Shown one piece after another: positions 44,456 through 57,460 of a DNA stretch of 64,000 bases (position 1 is its first letter; the number at the start of each line of letters is the position of its first letter). The stretch covers positions 2,377,448 through 2,441,447 of the forward strand of contig NC_072453.1 of assembly GCF_027596085.1 (NCBI RefSeq), given 5' to 3'. A program made the position numbers and the translations under genes. The notes under the pieces were generated by a model. It saw only the letters and a list, made by a program, of their open reading frames with translations. It was not told where the DNA came from and did no database searches. The DNA is from Anoplopoma fimbria (taxonomy: Eukaryota; Chordata; Actinopteri; Perciformes; Anoplopomatidae).

Positions 44456-47400
44456 CAGTTTTTTTTTTCCAGTTTTAAAGTCATTACATTCATGACAGGA
44501 GTCAGCTGTGAAAGCGAGCTAGATTTCAGTGTCTTTGAAGTGGTGAATTATCACATCTATAAAGAGCCATTTACTATCAGCAATAACAACTGTCAATCAA
44601 TCAAATGTCAATTATGACATCTGAGTTATCTCCCAAAAAGTAAACAAATACTGGGTTTGAAAGCTTTGGGAAACTAGAAAGTGCACCTTGAGTTTTTTGG
44701 GGGGGTTTTTTATTTCAAAGGTAAAAAAAATATTTTTTGTACTCAACAGTAAACCTTTTGACTGAATGTGGCTTTATAGGCTACTAATGGAATATGCCTG
44801 GCCGAATCACTGTCTATATAAACTGATAGTTAAGTTTATACTGCAAAGAAAATAAATGAATCCTGTTTACTATGTGTTGTGTTGTTTTACTTCAATCTTT
44901 AAGAATAATATAGAAAATATTTTCCTACCATCAGTGTGGTAGATTTGAATAATTTACCAACGCAAGTATGACCAACTGTGTTTCTGTGTTTTTCTTTTCT
45001 CAGCCTTGGTACTGCGGGTATAATAAAACCAGAATTACACATTATTACATTCATAAGTACCGAATAAAGTATAATGGGGCAGCCATATTTATTTATGTTG
45101 GTAAGTCTTGCTTTCCACTTGCATGCGTGGCTGTATATACCTTAATGCTAAGGATAAGAAAAAAATAGAATTGAACACTCAGGTTTGAGACCCAGCTGTG
45201 CATCCGTGGTGAGAGCTTGATTGATACAAGCTCTCTGTATGTAAACTTGGTAATTTTTTTATTTTTCTTTAGTATGAGCTACATACTTAAGATCAATAGA
45301 AAAGGAAGGATATAGCTGAAGACCACTATAGAGGTTGACATAGCAATCAATTTATCACATGTGGTGTGATCAAAATAGTATTTTTATAACCTTTTTTCTA
45401 CCGTGTTTTTTCTGTGTGCACTGGGTAATGTTTGCAATGCCTAATGTTCTCTCATTATTTTATCAAATGCACAATAATCAAGTTCAATCAGCCAATCAAA
45501 GTGATATTTGTATGATTACAAGCTGTGATTGAAGTGCAAAAAAAGTGCCAGCTCTCCCCATGTCCTCATGTTTGCATGTGTGTTTGTCTCTGACAATGAG
45601 CCAGTTGTTCTGGGAGCAAAAATACAGCATTTAATATTTTGATTCCTTTGGTCCAATGGCTCATTATTCCAAAACCCAAATAGTTCTAAAAAATGTCCTA
45701 GTGGACTGAAAACCTATAGTCGGACGGCCCTCTGTCCTGAAAATAAAATCCAACTAATTTTTATCTTAGTTCACAGAAGAGATGTAAAAGTTAGATATCA
45801 GTCATAATAACAAATCTTTCTTTATGAATCATACAAAGCCATATCTAATGATTTACTTTAGGATTGATGTGTTTTCTGTTAAATTAAGAAATATGTTAAA
45901 GGAGTATGGAAAGTAGTACAGCCAGCAATCACTGAAATCCAACTCTAGAGGGTGTCTTTTCAGAGCAATGGACCTTTTAGCAGAGGGCTCTTGTTTTCGG
46001 AATAATGGGCCTTTGGATCGATGGGCATTTCCCCCATTTGTCTGAAGGCCCATTATTCTGATTCATCTTGTTAATTATAACGTCGTCATTGGCTGTGGTA
46101 TCATATGGCGGTAGCTGCACTTTATTTTGCTGATGCTAACGTTCAACAGGCTCTTTGGTGCTAGGAGTGACGCTAACATTAGCTTGTTGCCCCTCTTCTT
46201 TAATTAGTAACGTAGGATTTTGACTTTCAAAGCTCTGTTGTGGTATCTTCTGACTTTGTTCATTTTCTCTTTGGTCAAAATTATAGCAAGGTCAATGTAA
46301 AGTCACTTAGACTATGTGCCGAATGTGAAAAGCAGGCTATTGACAATGAGAACGGGTGAGCTTCACGTGGGGCCCCCAGTGCCCCCTTGGTAATGCAGCT
46401 CATTTAAGGGCTATTATGAATTGAGAGACCAACCGAGAACTTGATATGGAGATGGCAGAAGAGAGTACTGGCAGTATGTGAGAAGTGCGGGTGCACAAGA
46501 AAATTTGTATAATTTGAGTACTGGCCCACTTGAGCACTGATCACAAGCAGCAAACAATAAAGTTTCAAATCTCAGTTATATTAAAAACATGAAATGATGA
46601 AGTTGAACACGATTAGAGTCCATTAGGAAAGAAATATCTTTTCTGTGAAGTCAATTTATCAATTTGAATATACAGCAACAAGATGCAAGCTAAAAAGAGT
46701 AGGAACCACTGCCTTATAACAGTTCAGGTCATATTAATGACAGCAGAGGATGAAATAGTTTGTCTCGCCAATGTGCCCTTAGTCTATAATGCCACATTGA
46801 TGTACTGCTCTGCTGTGAATGAATTGAAATAAATAACAAAATAAAAGCACATTACTATAACACCCAAAGGCAGAATATGACTAACGTTCTCACAGATTTT
46901 CACTGTTATTAACGTGAAGCTTAACAGGCTTTAAGAGCTCCAACAATCCATCCATTGATCTTCTTTTCACCGCCAATGACGTAGAGTACTGTTGTGTATC
47001 TCGACAACCTTCTATGGATTCTGGTTGTGGATCATAAAAGTGTTCCATCAGAGCCGTGGCACATGCCTATTATTAAGCTTAGTGATTCTTCACATCAATG
47101 CACTGAACATTTAACCATGCAGGCCATCGAGACATGCGTCAGCTGACACGTTCAGCCCACAATTTCGACCACAGGGATAACACAGTAAGAGTCGTTTTAG
47201 GATGATTCGCAACCTCAGCCTCCGTGGTTTGTGACTGAAACATATTCCAGGGGTCATGATATCATAATGTGTTGTCTGGGTGAGTGGAGATTTCTTATGT
47301 AAGCTCACAATTTTGCCTATGGAGTGCCAAAACAAGAAGAAAGTTAAATTCAGGCAGTTGGCCCGCTGCCAACTGATATGTGCACAGAATAGGGTTTTTG

Positions 47401-47597
47401 TTATGAATAATTCCAGCTCATCATGTGACATCTTACTGGTGTCTCGCCGCATGCTGACATTATTACACAAAGATTTAAGATTATGATTTTTATGCAGATG
47501 ATGTCATGAATATTCCCAATGTGCTTTACTGTTTTTATCATTTTACAATTTGTCTTTTTTCTTGTTTTATTACTAACCGACAGTGAAGACAGCTGTT
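44456..47597. other. Intergenic DNA, nothing recognised
   Basis: AT-rich, no supported features. Confidence 0.5.
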
Positions 47598-47804
47598 CCT
47601 GCTTTCAAGCCATGCTCACACCATACACTCCTGTGTCTGCAGTTGATTGAGCGCCCCTCGGCTCTGAAGTCCCTGTGGTCGCTGTTCTTGATCAGGGCTC
47701 TTCTCTGTTTCGGGTGAATGAACTCTCCACTGAAAACAAGACAGCAGAGTCACTTTCCATCAACTGCCACAGGCTAAAAAAACCCCACATTTTCAGACTA
47801 TAAT
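47598..47804 (+). mobile_element. L2-like LINE 3' fragment, degenerate
   Basis: GTGAATGAACTCTCCACTG then AAGACAGCAGAGTCACTTTCC corresponds to the NEL..T..KTAESL region also seen at 18300-18380. Frameshifts and gaps separate the pieces, and the end is CACATTTTCAGACTATAA. Confidence 0.6.
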
Positions 47805-48119
47805 TTTTTCAGACACACCAACGCACCGGGCTAGAGAAAAGAAAGAAACGTTTTTACATCACAATGTGAGACCAGCACACAGAAGGAGGAGAATCATACT
47901 GTCTGAGCAACATTACACAAAATTTAAGTCCAACAAAACACACGCACACACACATGTACACACAAACTATTAATCGAATGTCTTTCTGCCAGTATTGTGG
48001 AGTCTGAATGCCTAGAGTCTCTCAACTGCTTTGCAGCTGAACTGTTTTCAATTCCATTTTACCTCCTTTTTTTTTAAAGTGGGACAAAGCTGAATCTGCA
48101 CTTGAGACTGCAAATATTT

Positions 48120-48166
48120 AAGGTGAATGGCATGTCACGCTTACAGCGTGACATGCCATTCACCTT
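48120..48166. repeat. Perfect 22-bp inverted repeat with 3-nt loop
   Basis: AAGGTGAATGGCATGTCACG plus CT (48120-48141), then TAC, then its exact reverse complement (48145-48166). It lies about 50 bp before a long (AC)n run. Confidence 0.97.
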
Positions 48167-48215
48167 TATATATATCCAGGTGAGAGGCTCAGAGCAGCAG
48201 TGTCAGAAGCAAACA

Positions 48216-49434
<1,219 letters not shown>

Positions 49435-49640
49435 TCTGAACTACAAAAAGATACAAAAGGACTAAAAGGAGATACGTAAGGACTAAACGAGACACAAAAC
49501 AACTCCATAGAGACACAATGCAACAACAAAAGACATAATATGGCTTCATGGAGACTCAAAACGCATTCACGGAGAAGCAAAACGACTTCAAGGATTATGT
49601 AAACGACAACAAAGAGTCACAAACGAACTAATCTTGGAAC
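49435..49640 (+). repeat. Degenerate short tandem repeat (GAGACACAAAACGACT-like)
   Basis: Variants such as GAGACACAAAACAACTCC, GAGACACAATGCAACAAC and GAGACTCAAAACGCATTC follow one another with a period of about 20-27 bp. Confidence 0.65.
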
Positions 49641-52530
49641 CCAGTGGCTAACGTTCTGACCACCACTTGGCCTCTGCGGGCAAGGGCCAATATTTTGAGT
49701 GTACGGGTGTAGCCATCAAATATCCTGATAACAGATATCTAGGCCAAGACTTCTTCTTCCGTGCACAGGCCTTTGTTAACAGTCCAAATAGCAACTTGAG
49801 ACTCAAGAATTAAGAAGTCTATGACCAAATTGTTTTCTTTAAATTCTGAATGCAGCTCAATAAAAAAAAGCTAATTCCTTCCACATCTTTTGTTCTTCAC
49901 ATGGACCGTTTACCTGCATCCACCCAAAGCCCACTCAAACATGATTGGTCAATACTACTCAGACTTCCGATACCAAAATCTCGTCCCGTTGCCTACTGAT
50001 TCTGCAATCACATGCAGATATCTGTTTATAGAGATTACAAAACGACTACAAATGCCACAGTTGTGACTTATACATGTCTCTGCCATGGGCCCATTGTGTC
50101 ATAATCTATCCATAGGCCTGGCCTGTCTTGACCTAGTGGGCTCTAAAATGAAAGCATGTAAATTTTAATCTGAGGCCGGATATGTCCAGAAAGTTCTTCT
50201 TTTGAGGTTGTATGGCTGTCACAGGGGGATGAAAACTCAGGTAGCAATGTATTCAGATAAAGATTCAAAGCTCTTTGACCTTGGGGACCAGTCATTTCCC
50301 CATGCCGTGTGATCCAGTTGATGTGCAGCACCCTCGCTCTTCTCTGCTCCAGTACTGCACTGTCACCAGTAGGCAGGGTGATAAACAGGAGATAAATCAT
50401 GTCACAATGAATGCTTAAATCCTCCCTAGAAAACTTTTGCGACGAGCACGGCGTCAAGGCTCTGCGTTTTGCGGCGGCATCGCCTCAGTAACACTTTGGA
50501 GATGTCGTTCATGTGCTAAGTATGCCAACGGCCATGAAATGTATGTGAAGCCGGCGGGGAAGAAGGCAAAAGAATGACAGCATTATAGACCTTGGGTTGC
50601 AGACTGGGAAATAGGGGAAGGTAAATATGGCTTGACAGTTTTCTCTAGCTGTTTCACTATTTCCAGTAACACCTTGTCCACACAGCAAAAACAATATGTC
50701 AGTGGTTCACATTGTGTACTTTGAGCCGTGAGGTCCATCAAATCTATTCGAACAGATCCAGGACAGCCACTGATGGAGAACTGCAGCTGCTGATGTTGTG
50801 CTTACTTCATCACCTAATTGAATAAAAAAAAAGATCAGTCCATGTTGTCGGTTGCTGGTTAGAATGGAGGCATTTCTGTGGTTATGTATCCCTTGCTCTG
50901 CGCAGGGAAGGAGTGAGAAAGTAAATAATATAAATCCACTTTTTGATAGTTAAGTCTTATCTTTAATGGACCTTTACCCTTCAAACTAGGTTTCATGTTG
51001 ACTTAAACTGGTGTCATAGTTGGGGGCAAGTGGAGAGTTGTTGACTGATGACGTTCAAAGCTATGTGGTAATATTTTGTTGACTTGAGTTCTGCTTTGCT
51101 GATACCGTGAACAGCAAACGGACTAATTAACTTCATTTGCGTGACGTAAAGCAGTTTTAGGCATTGCAAAATTAGTTTTAAAGCATGAAATAAACTTTAT
51201 AAATATATGAAATTAATGATGAAAATGATTGTGTTGCTATCGAACCCAAACCTTGTTTCCCTGTCTCTATTCTTCTCCCTGTCAGACACCGTTTCATGTT
51301 TTTACAGATGGGATGTAGGTGGTCATTTTTCCTCTGACTTTTCAGCATCCACTTTTGCAAAATGTTGACTGCTCCCCAACCATATTGTGAAAAACGTACT
51401 CCTTATCTCAAGGCGAACTTTAGGAGCAGCGTGATTGCTTACCAAGTCAATGGAAAGACGCAATTGATGAAAATGTTTCAGCTTCAGTTACAGAATTGCA
51501 CTTTTCCTGAGACTTTATGAGTCTGCTTCATAAACATACAGAGCAAAGATGAAAAATGACACAGACTGGAGGTAAACAGCAGAAAGAACCTGACTTCCTG
51601 GTAAATTCAGTTCAGTCAGAAGCTGAACCAAACACAACACATGGCCGGTGCTAGTTAGCATACAGCTAATGACTGCAGTCTGTGCATTGGTTGTTGCTGT
51701 TGTTTGGAAAATAAATGATCAAATTTCGGCTAATTCAGCTGATCGTGATAACTGCTCAGGAAGTGATCTATTTAACTGATTTATATAAGGCCTAGTGTAT
51801 AACCTATTTACAAATCAATATGTGCGCACGTCAGCGGCGGTCTAAAGCTGTTTAAACTGCTCTTCTTGTATCGAACTCTGTATACTATGTCCAGTTTTTT
51901 TAAGTCCATTAAAGTTGTTACAGTGGTCCCACAGTAATAGGCCCTAAATCATTGCTGTATAATAATGCTTACAATCATTGATTTATTCGTGACATCTCAG
52001 AATATGAATACACATCAGCAGCATTAAAGTGCAGCATAAACTTGTGTCAGTCACCGCAATTTGATTTCCCCAAGGGGGTCCTAATGATTAAGGATTGCAA
52101 ATGCCAAAACTGTCCAATCAACGCGTTACCTGTCAGTCTGTACAACTTCATGTTTACTCCTTTTGTTTCCTGTTAAAAACTATAATGTGAACAGGAACTG
52201 GACCAGAACTTAAAATGCCACAATGGGTGCATCCAATGTCTCTTTAATGGCAACCACATTTCCCAAACTTGCGTCTTTTCCTTGCGTAGCTCTGTGCAAC
52301 CCTTACTGGTAGAAACACAAAGTCAAGATAAGATAAGATAATATAATCCTGTATCAGTCCCGCAGCGGGGAAATGCCAGACGCAAGTGAGGAAAGCAGGG
52401 TGTGAAACTACCCTTAAGTCAAAGTTAGAACTTCTGCGTCCAATTTACGCAGGTGTGACATAAATGACATCATCAGAAGGTGTACGCGTAGGCTCTGTGC
52501 GGACATCTACCAGTGGAAGTGTAGTTATCT
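49641..52530. other. Intergenic DNA, nothing recognised
   Basis: No supported gene. A short AAGATAAGATAAGATAATATAA run occurs near 52325. Confidence 0.5.
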
Positions 52531-52539
52531 ACTGCGAAT

Positions 52540-52983
52540 TTGTGGAATACGTCCATCATTAAGCCAGACGAAACTAACCAGTTCTCTAAACTTCAAGCAT
52601 GTTTTACGGACATAAAAACCTGGATGACCTGTAACTTTTTAATGTTAAACTCTGAAAAAACAGAAGTTATCCTACTAGGCCCAGATCACCTTCGAATTCA
52701 ATTATCTAACGATATAGTTTCTCTAGATGGCATTGCTCTAGCATCCAGCACTACCGTTAAGAACCTTGGAGTTATCTTTGACCAGGATCTGTCTTTTAAC
52801 TCTTATATAAAACAGATCTCAAGGACAGCCTTTTTTCATTTACGTAACATTGCGATAATCAGGCAAATCCTGTCTCAAAGCGATGCAGAAAAACTAGTTC
52901 ATGCATTTGTTACCTCTAGACTAGATTACTGTAACTCCTTATTATCAGGCTGCTCTAATTCTCCTATTTATGCACATTACTGA
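52540..52983 (+). mobile_element. L2/CR1-superfamily LINE reverse-transcriptase fragment
   Basis: A 147-codon open frame reads KTWMTCNFLMLNSEKTEV, VKNLGVIFDQDLSFNSYI, AFFHLRNIAIIRQILSQ and HAFVTSRLDYCNSLLSG. These are the hallmark C-terminal reverse-transcriptase and thumb segments of fish L2-like elements. Sequence before and after is unrelated, so only a middle slice is present. Its intact frame suggests a younger insertion than the relics at 18.2 and 47.6 kb. Confidence 0.85.
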
Positions 52984-53744
52984 TTTTGCTTCTTCCCCGG
53001 AGTTCTTGTGCTTTCTACCTCGCAGGTTCCCAGGAATCGGGGTTATATTTGGACTGTCATCGTGCCACCTACTGAGGCCCTGCTCAGTCCCTTCCTAATC
53101 ATTTAGGACGTAAAGAGAACTATTAATCTTTGATAGGACAACAGCTGGTTGTAATAATAGCAGCACTTCTGTGAGAGAAGTGGCAGGCCATTTTCTCATG
53201 GAGAGGTCATGGAAGATACCCGCCATCTGCACTTGCTTCATTACCCCTCCTATATAAAGACAGAAAAAGGGGTCTGTTGAATTGGCTTCATCTTTCAGAT
53301 TCAAGTGTTATCGCTTTCGGCTGACAAGAATTTGCACCGCTGACTGTGATCTGGATGTGGAAGGCCTGTATATCATTCTGTGTGGCATCCTTTTTTTTTT
53401 TCATTTTAATCTCTGCATTTACTCTGCAAGCATGCAAGCAATTTTGGCTTTTTGCATCTCAAACTGCAGTGAAATCAACATCTTCATTGATGCAGAGCAG
53501 CCCGTGAAAGTTCAGGTAGGCTATACATGCACATTCCACCTCTTACTTGGTGTTCTTCGCAAATTTAAAACAATCTAACTGTGCACAGTTTCCAGTGACA
53601 TAATAATAATAAAAAAAAGATCTGTTCATGACACATGGCATCAGAAAAAGAACCAACTCTGCATGACTCCAAATGAGCAATCTGCCGGACACCGACGCAC
53701 ACAGTGTGACGCGCTCGATGTTTCTAATGATCCGTCGTTCAGAC

Positions 53745-53748
<4 letters not shown>
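52984..53748. other. DNA upstream of the sstr2 promoter region
   Basis: No gene was recognised. CpG density rises from about 53685 (CCGACGCAC, GACGCGCTCG, GATCCGTCG). Confidence 0.5.
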
Positions 53749-53840
<92 letters not shown>

Positions 53841-53847
53841 CTCTCTG
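53749..53847 (+). repeat. (CT)n polypyrimidine tract
   Basis: About 48 CT units with one TT interruption near 53796 and a final CGCT break near 53838. It sits directly upstream of the candidate sstr2 first exon. Confidence 0.97.
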
Positions 53848-54204
53848 CAGTCGTGCGTCCTGCGTCCTGCCGCTTTGACTGATGACTCGTCGCATGGGAT
53901 TCGCTGCCCAGCCTCTCTCCGTGGACGCATCGCACTTTTTCCAATCTTAGACACGGTCTGTCAAAGTTTAGGTTTACAAACGTGGATTATTTCTTGGAGG
54001 GTAAAAAAAAAAATCAAAATGACCTGAGAGACGTAGTACAAGGTGAAGGTGCAGGCTGTAAGAGTCGGGGAGCAGGTGGATGGAGAGGCTGGAGCTGGGA
54101 TGCAGCTTCCCAGCAGGTCAGCGTCGCTCCGGAGCAGCTGGACTCCACATTTGAAGACGAATGACTTTATATGAAGAGGAAGTTTTTCTGTTTTCAATTG
54201 AAAA
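53848..54204 (+). promoter_or_regulatory. sstr2: Candidate CpG-rich promoter and 5' non-coding exon of sstr2
   Basis: The stretch is CpG-rich compared with its surroundings, without a long open frame. It ends at 54204 in AAAA followed by the consensus donor GTAAGTG. A strong acceptor (CTCTTTCCAACAG) at 56909-56921 lies 151 bp before the sstr2 ATG, so a leader intron of about 2.7 kb is plausible. Mammalian SSTR2 also has upstream non-coding exons. The transcription start is unknown. Confidence 0.45.
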
Positions 54205-54206
54205 GT

Positions 54207-56085
<1,879 letters not shown>

Positions 56086-56921
56086 TATGCACACGCCTGA
56101 CCTGGACTACTTGGCTCAGTGTAGCATTGGTAGGATTTATGTTAGAAATTTAGACTGTGTTAGAAAGCGAGAAAAGAGCATAAATCCAGATGAGATCCAG
56201 CTGACAGAAACAATATCTGCCATCATGCTGAGTTTTGTTGTCATCCACGCCTGCGCATTTTTGTGAAATTTTAATCTAGAGATCATTCTTAGTGCAAAAG
56301 CATTCAAATGAGAGCCATGACATTAAAGTTGTGTGTGTTTGGGTTGAGTATAGCGCATGGTGTATTTTGCGTCCCGCCTATAAGTCCTCTCAGCTTTCTG
56401 TCTCTGAGAAAAATGGCTAAAATTAATTTTTTTGGAGGCTGCACTGCCAAATCTGGACTTGGCTTGAATGGCATCTTGGCATCTCCTCCGTGTCTCTTTC
56501 TGCCAAATGTTTGTCGAGAGAGGAAGAAGTAGTATTGAGGATAATAAGAACGTGTATAGAGGACATGTCTAACGTTCTCTCTAGAGACAATATTTTAAAT
56601 GTTATTCTAAATGAAGACGTGAATGCAGTTACCTTGAAAAAAGAACCTTGTGACTGTTGCCATGGATCTTGAAAGGCTATTATCATTTGTTGAAGCAATA
56701 TTCTGTTTCCCAGCCAAACTTATTATTCTTTGTTTCTCTCTCTCTCTCCTTAGATCTATCTTACTCTTTTTCTCTACAACTGGGATGTGATTTTTTGTGG
56801 TTCAACATAAATGAAAATCCCCAGTCATCCCGACCCCGAGGCCCCAAACCCTTAGACCCCAAAGTGTCAGATTCCTCTGCTTATCTAACAACTTGAAGTC
56901 CCTTTGCCCTCTTTCCAACAG

Positions 56922-57072
56922 TCTTAGATGGTAACATCAATGTTTTCAAGCATTTAATCTCAAATATAATAATATCTACCTTCTCCCAACTCCTTTATGA
57001 CTTACATCTCTGCCCGTTGCCATCTTTAGACACTTTTGAACCCTTTGATAGCCTAAACCCCTCTCAGCCATC
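56922..57072 (+). other. sstr2: sstr2 5' UTR, start of first coding exon
   Basis: A pyrimidine-rich tract and CAG end at 56921. From there to the ATG at 57073 there is no competing ATG in good context except the one near 56998 (TTTATGAC). Confidence 0.45.
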
Positions 57073-57460
57073 ATGGCCTTGGATCAGTGGCCCTTTCTCC
57101 CGACCTCCCCAAACATCTCCATCCCAGAACCCCTCCTGTACGACAGCTACATCCAGGGCAATGAGTCCGACCTGGACCTAAACATCTCCAAGACCAGGGA
57201 GTCTCACCAGGACAAGACCAGCTCCGTGGTCATCACCTTAATCTACTTCATGGTGTGCGGTGTGGGGCTGTGCGGCAACGCCTTGGTTATATATGTCATC
57301 CTGCGATACGCCAAAATGAAGACGGTGACCAACATCTACATTCTGAACCTGGCGGTGGCAGATGTTCTGTGCATGATGAGCCTGCCGTTCATCGCCCTGC
57401 AGCTGGCCCTGGTGCACTGGCCCTTCGGAGAGGTGCTGTGCAGGGTGATCATGACTGTTG
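57073..57460 (+). CDS. sstr2: sstr2 coding exon 1
   Basis: The ATG has A at -3 and G at +4. It encodes residues 1-129 (N-terminus to TM3, ending CRVIMTV) plus the first base of codon 130. The donor GTAGGT follows. Read-through into the intron would give a 163-codon product ending GKLL. Confidence 0.92.

Noticed and set aside
48120..48166. Pre-microRNA hairpin
   Set aside because: A perfect stem with a 3-nt loop is unlike a natural miRNA precursor, which has a longer imperfect stem and larger loop.
53543..53954. Arg/Glu-rich and Ser/Leu-rich frames of up to 133 codons
   Set aside because: Produced by the CT/GA tract at 53749-53847.
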